Assembly (NCBI RefSeq): GCF_051650185.1
Contig: NZ_JBOFIN010000034.1
Span: 1-21,855 of the forward strand
Length of the DNA stretch: 21,855 nucleotides
Origin: Scandinavium sp051650185
Lineage (GTDB): Bacteria > Pseudomonadota > Gammaproteobacteria > Enterobacterales > Enterobacteriaceae
Direction: 5' to 3'
The notes under the pieces are model-generated. The model had not been told where the DNA came from. It did no database searches and saw only the letters and a program-made list of their open reading frames with translations. Positions 13,702 to 21,718 of the stretch are shown in pieces; position 1 is the stretch's first letter; each line of letters opens with the position of its first letter. A program made the position numbers and the translations under genes.

Positions 13702-14991
13702 ATGAATACCGCCCTGATTGAAAGCGTGGTAAAGAAAAACCGCGCGCGTTTGATCCCGTTCATGCTGGCGCTGTACGTGCTGGCCTTTCTGGATCGCTCG
13801 AACATCGGCTTTGCGAAAGAGACCTACCAAATCGACACCGGACTCAGTAACGAGGCGTATGCGCTCGGGGCGGGGATTTTCTTTGTGGTGTATGCGTTTC
13901 TCGGCGTACCGGCCAACCTGCTGATGCGCAAGTTTGGCGCACGCTACTGGATTGGCGGGACCACGCTGCTGTGGGGATTTCTCTCCGCGGCGATGGCCTG
14001 GGCCGATACCGAAGCCAAGTTTCTGTTAGTGCGTACGCTGCTCGGCGCGGCGGAAGCCGGGTTCTTCCCCGGCATGATCTACCTCACTTCCCAATGGTTC
14101 CCGCAGCGTAACCGCGCCAGCATCATGGGGCTGTTTTATATGGGCGCGCCTTTGGCGTTGACGCTGGGTTCACCGCTTTCGGGCGCTTTGCTGGAAATGC
14201 ACGGTTTTATGGGGCACCCAGGCTGGTTCTGGATGTTTGTGATTGAAGGCTTGCTGGCGGTTGGCGCAGGCGTGTTCACCTTCTTCTGGCTGGACGATTC
14301 CCCGCAGCAGGCTCGCTTTCTGACGCAAGAAGAAAAACAGGCCTTGTCGCAGCAGCTCGCCAGCGAAGAGCAAACGAAAGTGACCTCCCGACTGAGCGAC
14401 GCCATTCGTATTGGGCGCGTCTGGCAACTGGCCATTATTTATCTTTGCATCCAGGTGGCGGTGTATGGGCTGATTTTCTTCCTGCCAACTCAGGTGGCTG
14501 TGCTGCTGGGAACCAAAGTCGGTTTTTACGCCTCGGTGATCACCGCGATCCCTTGGGTGTTTGCGTTGCTGGGAACCTGGCTGATCCCTCGTTATTCCGA
14601 CCGTACCGGTGAACGTCGCAAGGTAGCCGCTGTTACCTTACTGGCGGCAGGCATCGGGATTGGCGTGTCCGGGCTGGTTTCTCCGGTGTTGGCCATCGCT
14701 GCGCTTTGCGTGGCCGCCGTTGGCTTTATCGCGGTGCAGCCTGTGTTCTGGACGATGCCGACACAGTTGCTTTCTGGTACGGCACTGGCGGCAGGCATTG
14801 GTTTCGTGAACCTGTTTGGCGCGGTTGGCGGGTTTATTGCGCCCATTCTGCGTGTGCAGGCTGAAACGCTGTTTGCCAGCAACTCCGCAGGGCTGCTGAC
14901 GCTTGCCGCGGTTGCCATCCTCGGCGCTGTCCTGATTTTTTCGCTGCAGGTGGCAAAGCCTGCGGCACACCCTGAACAAGTGACACATTAA
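13702..14991 (+). CDS. rhmT: RhmT (YfaV), MFS transporter for L-rhamnonate
   Basis: This 429-residue inner-membrane protein of the anion:cation symporter family of MFS is the same length as E. coli YfaV. About 12 membrane segments are visible. The N-terminal family signature is LIPFMLALYVLAFLDRSNIGFA, where Asp and Arg at the end of TM1 are conserved, followed by GAGIFFVVYAFLGVPANLL and RTLLGAAEAGFFPGMIYL. It most likely carries L-rhamnonate with protons into the cell. The start follows GAGGATAACGC. It lies between the dehydratase and the aldolase of the same pathway and 18 bp before rhmA, so the assignment by context is strong although the substrate is not proven by sequence. Confidence 0.92.
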   Translation: MNTALIESVVKKNRARLIPFMLALYVLAFLDRSNIGFAKETYQIDTGLSNEAYALGAGIFFVVYAFLGVPANLLMRKFGARYWIGGTTLLWGFLSAAMAWADTEAKFLLVRTLLGAAEAGFFPGMIYLTSQWFPQRNRASIMGLFYMGAPLALTLGSPLSGALLEMHGFMGHPGWFWMFVIEGLLAVGAGVFTFFWLDDSPQQARFLTQEEKQALSQQLASEEQTKVTSRLSDAIRIGRVWQLAIIYLCIQVAVYGLIFFLPTQVAVLLGTKVGFYASVITAIPWVFALLGTWLIPRYSDRTGERRKVAAVTLLAAGIGIGVSGLVSPVLAIAALCVAAVGFIAVQPVFWTMPTQLLSGTALAAGIGFVNLFGAVGGFIAPILRVQAETLFASNSAGLLTLAAVAILGAVLIFSLQVAKPAAHPEQVTH

Positions 14992-15009
14992 TCAATGCAA
15001 AGGATGACC

Positions 15010-15813
15010 ATGAACACGATATTAGCGAATCCATTTAAGGCAGCTTTACTGCGTGGAGAAACGCAGATTGGCCTGTGGCTGAGTTCCACCACGGCGTACA
15101 TGGCTGAGATTGCGGCAACGTCGGGCTACGACTGGTTGCTTATCGACGGTGAACACGCGCCGAATACTCTTCAGGATCTCTACCATCAACTGCAGGCCGT
15201 TGCGCCGTACGCCAGTCAGCCGGTGATCCGCCCGGTAGACGACAACCGCAGTCTGATAAAACAGGTGCTGGATATCGGCACGCGAACGCTGCTGATCCCG
15301 ATGGTGGAAAGTGCGGAACAGGCTAAAGCGATTGTTTCTGCCACTCGCTACCCGCCGTTGGGCGTGCGCGGCGTCGGGGCGGGTGTTGCTCGCGCCGCAC
15401 GCTGGGGACGAGTCGAAAATTACATGGCGCGGGCGAATGATGAATTGTGCGTATTGATTCAGGTGGAAACCAAAACGGCGCTGGAGAATCTCGACGCCAT
15501 TCTGGATGTTGAAGGCATCGACGGCGTTTTCATCGGCCCGGCTGATTTATCCGCCTCTTTGGGCTATCCGGACAACGCGGGTCATCCTGAAGTGCAGCAG
15601 GTTATCGAGCAAAGCATCAAACGCATACGCGCGGCGGGCAAAGCGGCGGGGTTCCTTGCAGTCGATCCAGAGATGGCAAAGAAATGCCTTTCATGGGGAG
15701 CGAACTTTGTCGCGGTGGGCGTGGACACGATGCTGTATACCGAAGCGCTGGATAAACGGCTGGCGCAGTTTAAAGCCTTGCCAGCCGGTGAGGCGTTGAA
15801 AAAGAGTTATTAG
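15010..15813 (+). CDS. rhmA: 2-keto-3-deoxy-L-rhamnonate aldolase RhmA (YfaU)
   Basis: This 267-residue enzyme is a class II HpcH/HpaI-type aldolase that splits 2-keto-3-deoxy-L-rhamnonate into pyruvate and L-lactaldehyde. His49 in LLIDGEHAPN, the metal ligands Glu153 (IQVETKTAL) and Asp179 (IGPADLSASLGYP), and the RGVGAGVARAARWG loop are in place. ATG 15010 was chosen because AGGA is 6 bp upstream and the length then equals E. coli YfaU; two in-frame ATG-like starts lie 6 and 15 bp further upstream. It ends the rhm operon. Its stop codon directly abuts the stop of the convergent glpC gene with no base between. Confidence 0.96.
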   Translation: MNTILANPFKAALLRGETQIGLWLSSTTAYMAEIAATSGYDWLLIDGEHAPNTLQDLYHQLQAVAPYASQPVIRPVDDNRSLIKQVLDIGTRTLLIPMVESAEQAKAIVSATRYPPLGVRGVGAGVARAARWGRVENYMARANDELCVLIQVETKTALENLDAILDVEGIDGVFIGPADLSASLGYPDNAGHPEVQQVIEQSIKRIRAAGKAAGFLAVDPEMAKKCLSWGANFVAVGVDTMLYTEALDKRLAQFKALPAGEALKKSY

Positions 15814-17013
15814 TTAATTCGATGCGGTTAACGCCTGAGCCAGCAAGGTAAGGGGATGTTCACAGCGCAGGCTGGTGGACATCTCAATTTGCCATTTGCA
15901 GGTTTCACAGTCGGTTATCACCAGGTCCGCGCCGCTCTCCTCTATCTGGCGGAACAGCGGCGCGCCAATCGCCTGCGAGGTGCTGTAATTTTCGGACTTA
16001 AACCCGTAGGTGCCTGCAATACCACAGCATTGTGAATCCAGCACCACCACTTCCAGTTCCGGGATCTGACGCAGCAGTTCGAGGGTGTAAATCGCCCAGC
16101 CCATTTTCTCCATGTGACACGGGGTGTGATAAATCACTTTTATCGGCAGACGGCGCAGCGGCAGGGTTTTCCCAGCGTCTGTCTGCTTCCACAGCCAGCG
16201 GGTGGCAAGCTCAATGTCATTGCGCAGGTCGTGATTGTCGATATCCAGCAGGTGCGGGTACTCGTCACGCAGGGTAAAAGTGCAGGTCGAAGAGGTGGCG
16301 ATGACCGGTAAGTTCTTTTCGACAATCGCCTTTCGCAGCGAAACGGTATTGGTCTGCGCCTGTTTACGCGCTTTATCAACGAAGCCGTTGGCAATCAGCG
16401 GCACGCCGCAGCACTTTTCTTTCTCCAGCAGTTGCACACCAGTGCCCATCGCATTCAGCACCGTAATCAAGTCTTTGCCGAGCTGCGGGTTGTTGTAGTT
16501 AACGTAGCAACCGTGGAAGAAAGCCACCTGATCCTGATACTGCGCTTGCTGAGCCGCCACGCTGCGATACCAGCGGCGGAAGGTGCCAAAACCGTACTTT
16601 GGCAACTGGCGGCGGTGGTCGATTTTCAGGGCAACATCCAGCAGTTGGCGCACTGGTTTCAAACCCGTCGTTGCGTTGACGATGGGGGCAAACGGGGTGG
16701 AGAGCGTGCCCATCAAATCGGTATGGCTGAGAACGGCATCTCGCAGCGTGGGTTTGCTCTGGCTGTGCCGGGCGCGAGCGCGCTGGATAATATCGCCAAT
16801 GTTGACGTCAGAAGGACAGGCCACTTCACAGCGCTTGCAGTTGATGCAGTATTTGAGCGCTTCGTCGTACAGTGTCGGGTCTTTTAGCCTCAGGCGCTCA
16901 CCGTCCGGCCCGGCTTGTTTGGGGCCTGGATAGTGAGGATTTACCCGGCTGACCGGGCACGCCGTAGTGCAGACCGTGCATTTGATGCAGCTTTCAAAAC
17001 GGGTATCGCTCAT
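15814..17013 (-). CDS. glpC: GlpC, iron-sulfur subunit of anaerobic G3P dehydrogenase
   Basis: This 399-residue protein has two [4Fe-4S] motifs at the N-terminus, Cys9/12/15/19 (SCIKCTVCTTACP) and Cys56/59/62/66 (YCINCKRCEVACP). Two CCG domains follow (EKCCGVPL and SQCCGIAGTYG), which are typical of membrane-associated electron-transfer subunits. It anchors the GlpAB dimer at the inner membrane and passes electrons from glycerol-3-phosphate oxidation to menaquinone, for fumarate or nitrate respiration. Its start overlaps the glpB stop as ATGA (17010-17013), so translation is coupled. It is the last gene of glpACB. Confidence 0.96.
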   Translation of the reverse strand: MSDTRFESCIKCTVCTTACPVSRVNPHYPGPKQAGPDGERLRLKDPTLYDEALKYCINCKRCEVACPSDVNIGDIIQRARARHSQSKPTLRDAVLSHTDLMGTLSTPFAPIVNATTGLKPVRQLLDVALKIDHRRQLPKYGFGTFRRWYRSVAAQQAQYQDQVAFFHGCYVNYNNPQLGKDLITVLNAMGTGVQLLEKEKCCGVPLIANGFVDKARKQAQTNTVSLRKAIVEKNLPVIATSSTCTFTLRDEYPHLLDIDNHDLRNDIELATRWLWKQTDAGKTLPLRRLPIKVIYHTPCHMEKMGWAIYTLELLRQIPELEVVVLDSQCCGIAGTYGFKSENYSTSQAIGAPLFRQIEESGADLVITDCETCKWQIEMSTSLRCEHPLTLLAQALTASN

Positions 17014-18251
17014 GGCTGTTCTCCTGCAAGGTCAATAATTTGTTGGGCTACATGTAACGCGGTGACGGCGCTTACGCCTCCGCCACAGCCCTGAGCGATG
17101 GCATCAAAACCCCCGAGAACGCCGCCAATCGCAAACAAATTAGCGAGAGGCTGACCGTTAAGCGAAGGGCGCAGCGTTGCATCCGTTTTCACGCCAAAGC
17201 GCTGCCAGGGCTGTGGAGTGAAGAAGTCACGCTGATACCAGCTGTCGCGTGGCAGGGTTTGCAGAATATCTAAACCCATCACGGGTTCCGTAACGCCTTC
17301 GCGGCTGGCAATCAGCCCGTTGCTGAAGAAGCTGCCGCTGGCGAGGACGGCAAACCGGGTGCGTAAGGGGATTTCTGCATGATTGCGAGTCATGATTGCG
17401 CTGACCTGTCCGTCTTTACTTATCACCTCACGCACGGCATCGCCCGCCAGCCATACTCCGCCTTGTTTCACAAACTGACGCTGTAAGGCATCGTGCAGTT
17501 TGAAACCGGGCACGGAGGGCGGCAATGTCGGGATTAACGCCAGCGGGCAGGAGAGCTTTTCGTTTAGCCATTGCCAGGGCCGATCGTCCTGCAAGCCAAA
17601 GCAGGCAGGAAGGAGCAACTGATCATACTGTTGCGACATCGGTTCTAAGGCGTCAAGCAAAGCGTTCCACTGCGAACCGTCATCAAGCAGACGCGCAAGG
17701 GTGACGGAGCGGAATTCCGAGGCGTTATCGCGCAGCACATCCAGCGCGGGGAGGGCGATATCAAAGGCATTGGCTTCAACGCCCTTTTTGCGTAACGAAG
17801 CTGCGGCAAGATGAGGCTCGAAGTCGGCAAATCCACTGAAGCCAACGACGGCAATTTTGGTCCCGGTAAGCGGCAGACGGGCTACTTCCTGCGGCGTTAG
17901 CCAGGCCTGACGCGTTGTGCCCAGCGGCGTAATTCGCTGATGGGGTTGCGTGATGCTGCCGTGCATGACAATGCCCAGTTCGGCCAGCATCTGCTCAGTC
18001 TGTCGGGCATAATCCAGTACTCGCCCGCTTCCCAACAGGCTGTATGGATGGTGGGGCTCTTGCACTGCGAGGGTGTCCAGCGCATCGCCTGGATCCCCGT
18101 AGTGATTCAGCAAATCCAGTGAGCCAGAGGAAAAGTGCAGGCCGCTTTGCCCTCGGCTGATGATGGCGCAGCGTAATCCTTGTTTGCTGAGCCTTATGCC
18201 GCACAGCAGCCCGGCCAGGCCGCCGCCGATAATCACCGTATCAAAGTTCAT
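17010..18251 (-). CDS. glpB: GlpB, subunit of anaerobic G3P dehydrogenase
   Basis: This 413-residue flavoprotein subunit is near the E. coli length of 419. The dinucleotide-binding fold opens with MNFDTVIIGGGLAGLLCGIRLSKQG, and the chain closes with LFAIGGVLGGFDAIAQGCGGG, typical of the second flavin/adenine contact region. It pairs with GlpA and contacts GlpC at the membrane. The start is ATG 18251-18249, which makes an 11-bp overlap with glpA; a longer frame from 18344 would lie wholly inside glpA and is rejected. Overlapping ends with both neighbours show tight translational coupling in the operon. Confidence 0.95.
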   Translation of the reverse strand: MNFDTVIIGGGLAGLLCGIRLSKQGLRCAIISRGQSGLHFSSGSLDLLNHYGDPGDALDTLAVQEPHHPYSLLGSGRVLDYARQTEQMLAELGIVMHGSITQPHQRITPLGTTRQAWLTPQEVARLPLTGTKIAVVGFSGFADFEPHLAAASLRKKGVEANAFDIALPALDVLRDNASEFRSVTLARLLDDGSQWNALLDALEPMSQQYDQLLLPACFGLQDDRPWQWLNEKLSCPLALIPTLPPSVPGFKLHDALQRQFVKQGGVWLAGDAVREVISKDGQVSAIMTRNHAEIPLRTRFAVLASGSFFSNGLIASREGVTEPVMGLDILQTLPRDSWYQRDFFTPQPWQRFGVKTDATLRPSLNGQPLANLFAIGGVLGGFDAIAQGCGGGVSAVTALHVAQQIIDLAGEQP

Positions 18252-19869
18252 CCTGCTGCTCCTTTTCCAGCCCGCACAATCCTTGCCATACCCAACGGGT
18301 AAATTCACTTTCACGTAAGGCGTCACCCCAGGCGACAGGCTCAATACCTTTCCAGCGCTCGTTGAGGAATGCTGAGAGTTGATTGAGAGACTGCGCGGGC
18401 GTGGTCACCTGATAGCGATTCAACAGGGCCGCAGCGCGACAGGCACAGAGTTCGCCCTGACAGGTGCCCATGCCGACGCGGGTACGACGGCGTAAATCGA
18501 GTAAATTTTTCACCCCGAGATTTTCAATCGCGTACTGCACTTCACCTGCCGTGACCGCTTCACATTCGCAGACAAGGCTGCGGTGTAAGCGGGAATCGCC
18601 CAGCCAGTTTGGGGTTCTGTCGCCATGGCGATAGACCGCTGAGCCGCGCAATGGCGCAGGGAGCGAAATGATGCGGTTGAGGGTTTTTTCGGTGGTTTCG
18701 CGAGAGCCGGGAAGGGCGACGTTAGCGGTAGTGCATGCCGCGCTGTGATTGAGTTTGCAACAAACCGCATCCGTGGCCATTTCTGCCATCAGACGATAGG
18801 TCATCAGCTTGCCGCCGGTGATGGTGATAAAGCCTTCCAGACCGTCACGTTGAGCGTGATCGAGCAGCACGATGCCGCGGCTGACGTTACGCCCGCTGGG
18901 ATCGTCATCGCTGGCAACTAAAGGGCGCACGCCGCAGTAGGCCCGCAGAATGCGGGTGGTGGCGATAGCAGGCGAGAGCTTTTCACCTTCACGCAGCAGC
19001 GTATCGACTTCAGCAGCCGTGACGCGATTATCGTCGATATCGCGATAATCAATGTGTGTGGAAGTGGTTCCAATCAGCGAAATGGTGTCGCCTGGCACCA
19101 GAATGTCGGCGTCGGCGGGCTTGCGGCAGCGGTTTATCACGTGCTGGTTGATTCGGTGATCGAAGATAAGCAGTGAGCCTTTCGCCGGGAACATTCGCAC
19201 TTTCAGATCGGCATATTCCGCAATTCGCTGGCCCCAGATGCCGCCAGCGTTCACCACTATCGAGGCGAAAATCTTCACGCTGGCCTGGTGGCGGCGATCC
19301 CAGACAGTGGCTCCGCAGACTCTGTCGCCCTGGCGAATCAGGCTGGTGACTTCGCACCCGGTTAACACCACGGCGCCGTGTTCGCGTGCATCCAGCATAT
19401 TAGCGGCGGTTAATCGAAACGGATCGACGGTGCCGTCCGGCACTTTAACCGCACCAATAAGCGACGGGTTGACGGAAGGTTCCAGTTGCCGCGCCTGTGC
19501 GGGCATTAGCTGTTGGGCATGAATATCGGCAGCCAGGCAGGCCTCGATAAATGTCTGTTGATAGTCGAGAGAGTCTTCCGGCAGCGTGATAAACAGGCCG
19601 TCAGTGGCTTCGATGCAGTGACGGGCGATGCGCTTGAGGATGGCGTTTTCGGCGATGCACTCGCGCGCGGATTCGCTGTCGGTGACGGCATAGCGAGCGC
19701 CGCTGTGCAGTAAACCGTGATTGCGTCCGGTCGCACCCGTGGCGATATCATCACGTTCGACAAGCAGCGTTCTCAGGCCGCGAAGGGCACAGTCGCGGGC
19801 AATACCGGCGCCAGTGGCACCGCCACCAATGATCAGCACGTCGGTTTCACGAGTTTCACAGAAAGACAT
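18241..19869 (-). CDS. glpA: GlpA, catalytic subunit of anaerobic G3P dehydrogenase
   Basis: This 542-residue FAD enzyme oxidises sn-glycerol-3-phosphate to dihydroxyacetone phosphate and is the same length as in E. coli. The FAD site is VLIIGGGATGAGIARDC near residues 12-28, followed by ATGATGRNHGLLHSGARYAV, characteristic of the DAO/GlpD family. The C-terminal BFD-like domain has CECEAVTAGEV and GTCQGELCACR, a cysteine set that can hold a [2Fe-2S] cluster. The start ATG 19869 follows GAGGG at about 8 nt; the frame extends upstream to 19899 without a better site. It is divergent from glpT across a shared control region, as in E. coli, and heads glpACB. Confidence 0.96.
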   Translation of the reverse strand: MSFCETRETDVLIIGGGATGAGIARDCALRGLRTLLVERDDIATGATGRNHGLLHSGARYAVTDSESARECIAENAILKRIARHCIEATDGLFITLPEDSLDYQQTFIEACLAADIHAQQLMPAQARQLEPSVNPSLIGAVKVPDGTVDPFRLTAANMLDAREHGAVVLTGCEVTSLIRQGDRVCGATVWDRRHQASVKIFASIVVNAGGIWGQRIAEYADLKVRMFPAKGSLLIFDHRINQHVINRCRKPADADILVPGDTISLIGTTSTHIDYRDIDDNRVTAAEVDTLLREGEKLSPAIATTRILRAYCGVRPLVASDDDPSGRNVSRGIVLLDHAQRDGLEGFITITGGKLMTYRLMAEMATDAVCCKLNHSAACTTANVALPGSRETTEKTLNRIISLPAPLRGSAVYRHGDRTPNWLGDSRLHRSLVCECEAVTAGEVQYAIENLGVKNLLDLRRRTRVGMGTCQGELCACRAAALLNRYQVTTPAQSLNQLSAFLNERWKGIEPVAWGDALRESEFTRWVWQGLCGLEKEQQDEL

Positions 19870-19878
19870 GACATTCCC

Positions 19879-19990
19879 TCGAAGTTCGATTTCTTCCATT
19901 TAGCCACAATAAAACTGTGGTTTGTTTGATATCGAGCATATTCGAGCATAAATCGAAAATGAAACGTGATTTCGTGCTCATATTCGAATT
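19879..19990. promoter_or_regulatory. GlpR-like operator cluster between glpA and glpT
   Basis: TCGAGCAT occurs twice at exactly 10-bp spacing (19932-19939, 19942-19949), followed by TCGAAAAT (19953-19960), and TTCGTGCTCATATTCGAA covers 19971-19988. A palindrome TCGAAGTTCGA sits at 19879-19889 just before the glpA ribosome site. These resemble half-sites of the E. coli GlpR operator (ATGTTCG...CGAACAT). GlpR represses both genes when glycerol-3-phosphate is absent. CCACA (19904-19908) and TGTGG (19916-19920) could form a small leader hairpin. The assignment is by eye. Confidence 0.6.
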
Positions 19991-20013
19991 TTTGTCATAA
20001 AAATGTAACATTA

Positions 20014-20029
20014 TGCGCGTCATTTCACA
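20014..20029 (+). promoter_or_regulatory. Candidate CRP site upstream of glpT
   Basis: TGCGC-N6-TCACA matches the CRP consensus TGTGA-N6-TCACA perfectly on the right half and at 3 of 5 bases on the left. glpTQ and glpACB are known CRP targets in E. coli, but this site is weak and unproven. The remaining leader to 20134 shows no further motif that I can support. Confidence 0.35.
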
Positions 20030-20134
20030 GCATCACGGCTACGTATTTCCTACCATCCGCGAACGCTGCAACTCATAAGCCTGCTGATTTTTTACCCATG
20101 AGTTGTTCTGATAACGATGGCCACGGAGGCTACT

Positions 20135-21487
20135 ATGCTCAGTATTTTCAAACCTGCTGCCCACAAAGCGCGAGTGCCGGATGCGGAAATCGATCCGCTT
20201 TATCGCCGTTTGCGCTGGCAGATTTTCCTCGGGATATTCTTCGGCTACGCCGCCTATTACCTGGTGCGTAAAAACTTTGCTCTGGCGATGCCATACCTTA
20301 TCGAGCAAGGCTTTTCGCGCGGGGATTTGGGTTTCGCCCTCTCCGGGATTTCGATTGCCTACGGTTTTTCGAAATTCATTATGGGGTCAGTATCGGATCG
20401 CTCGAATCCGCGCATTTTCCTGCCCGCCGGGCTGATCCTGGCGGCGGCAGTGATGCTGTTTATGGGCTTCGTGCCGTGGGCGACATCGAGCATCATGATT
20501 ATGTTCGTGTTGCTGTTTATCTGCGGCTGGTTCCAGGGGATGGGCTGGCCACCGTGCGGGCGAACCATGGTGCACTGGTGGTCGCAGAAGGAGCGCGGTG
20601 GCATTGTTTCGGTCTGGAACTGCGCGCATAACGTCGGCGGTGGTATTCCTCCACTGCTGTTCTTGTTGGGAATGGCGTGGTTTAACGACTGGCATGCGGC
20701 GCTGTATATGCCTGCATTTGGTGCCATTCTGCTGGCGCTGTTTGCTTTTGCCATGATGCGCGACACGCCGCAGTCCTGCGGATTGCCACCGATTGAAGAG
20801 TATAAAAACGACTATCCGGATGACTACAGCGACAAACATGAAGAAGAGCTGACGGCGAAGCAGATCTTCATGCAGTACGTGCTGCCCAACAAGCTGCTGT
20901 GGTACATCGCGGTGGCCAACGTGTTTGTTTACCTGCTGCGTTACGGCATCCTCGACTGGTCGCCAACTTACCTGAAAGAAGTGAAGCATTTCGCGCTGGA
21001 TAAATCATCGTGGGCCTACTTCCTGTATGAGTATGCGGGCATTCCTGGCACGCTGCTGTGCGGCTGGATGTCGGATAAAGTCTTCCGGGGCAACCGCGGT
21101 GCAACGGGCGTGTTCTTTATGATCCTCGTGACCATCGCCACCGTCGTCTACTGGATGAACCCGCCGGGCAATCCGGGCGTGGACATGGCCTGTATGATTG
21201 TTATCGGTTTCCTGATCTACGGCCCGGTAATGTTGATTGGTCTGCATGCGCTTGAGCTGGCGCCGAAGAAGGCGGCAGGCACAGCGGCAGGCTTTACGGG
21301 GCTGTTTGGCTATCTTGGCGGGTCGGTGGCGGCGAGTGCGATTGTTGGCTACACCGTGGACTTCTTCGGCTGGGACGGCGGTTTCATCGTGATGATTGGC
21401 GGCAGCGTGCTGGCGGTTATTCTGCTCGCCATCGTGATGGTTGGCGAAAAACGCCATCATGAGGAGATGCAACGGAAACGCGGTTAA
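20135..21487 (+). CDS. glpT: GlpT, glycerol-3-phosphate:phosphate antiporter
   Basis: This 450-residue MFS protein with 12 membrane segments exchanges internal phosphate for external glycerol-3-phosphate; in enterobacteria it is also the route for fosfomycin entry. The binding-site residues occur at the E. coli positions: Arg45 (YYLVRKNFALAM), Lys80 (YGFSKFIMGS), His165 (WNCAHNVGGG) and Arg269 (YLLRYGILDWSP). A charged central loop (EEYKNDYPDDYSDKHEEEL) joins the two halves. ATG 20135 was chosen, with ACGGAGG upstream and the family N-terminus MLSIFKPAAH; an ATG 18 bp earlier is less likely. Divergent from glpA. Unusually, glpQ does not follow. Confidence 0.97.
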   Translation: MLSIFKPAAHKARVPDAEIDPLYRRLRWQIFLGIFFGYAAYYLVRKNFALAMPYLIEQGFSRGDLGFALSGISIAYGFSKFIMGSVSDRSNPRIFLPAGLILAAAVMLFMGFVPWATSSIMIMFVLLFICGWFQGMGWPPCGRTMVHWWSQKERGGIVSVWNCAHNVGGGIPPLLFLLGMAWFNDWHAALYMPAFGAILLALFAFAMMRDTPQSCGLPPIEEYKNDYPDDYSDKHEEELTAKQIFMQYVLPNKLLWYIAVANVFVYLLRYGILDWSPTYLKEVKHFALDKSSWAYFLYEYAGIPGTLLCGWMSDKVFRGNRGATGVFFMILVTIATVVYWMNPPGNPGVDMACMIVIGFLIYGPVMLIGLHALELAPKKAAGTAAGFTGLFGYLGGSVAASAIVGYTVDFFGWDGGFIVMIGGSVLAVILLAIVMVGEKRHHEEMQRKRG

Positions 21488-21508
21488 CGCCAGACGTTAA
21501 ACGAACAG

Positions 21509-21536
21509 GCAGGTGTCGGCGTGAGTTGACACCTGC
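21509..21536. terminator. Perfect 9-bp hairpin at the meeting point of glpT and a reverse fragment
   Basis: GCAGGTGTC (21509-21517) and GACACCTGC (21528-21536) are exact complements with a 10-nt loop, 21 bp after the glpT stop. The right arm touches the stop codon of the reverse fragment (21538-21536). No T-run follows for glpT; on the minus strand TGTTCGTTT follows loosely, so it better suits the reverse gene. A bidirectional role is possible. Confidence 0.55.
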
Positions 21537-21718
21537 TAATGGGGCCGCAATAACAGAGGGCGTTTACGCCAACGCGTTACCAGATATTCATATTCCTGAT
21601 AATACGTATCCCGGGATTCTTTTTCCCGAATGGCTTTAATAAAGGGCTCAGCGATACAATAATTATTGATGATGGAATTATAAAACACCTGCTTTATCAT
21701 TTTTTCATGATAAATACC
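21536..21718 (-). pseudogene. 3' fragment of an unidentified gene cut by an IS903-type element
   Basis: Reading leftward from the insertion point, an open frame of 60 codons ends at TAG (21538-21536). It begins GIYHEKMIKQVFYNSIINNY, continues through CIAEPFIKAIREKESRDTYY and closes with RWRKRPLLLRPH. The stretch is rich in Tyr, Lys, Ile and Asn and clearly more A+T rich than glpT next to it, which suggests an acquired gene. The 5' part would lie beyond the insertion sequence, outside the window. I do not recognise the family. It is not glpQ or inaA, the genes expected near here. Confidence 0.5.

Noticed and set aside
18252..18344. N-terminal extension of GlpB
   Set aside because: It lies inside glpA, has no ribosome site, and the FAD fold begins right at MNFDTVIIGGG.
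21536..21718. Reverse fragment as the end of inaA or glpQ
   Set aside because: Neither protein ends in this sequence, and both would be on the other strand in the usual gene order.
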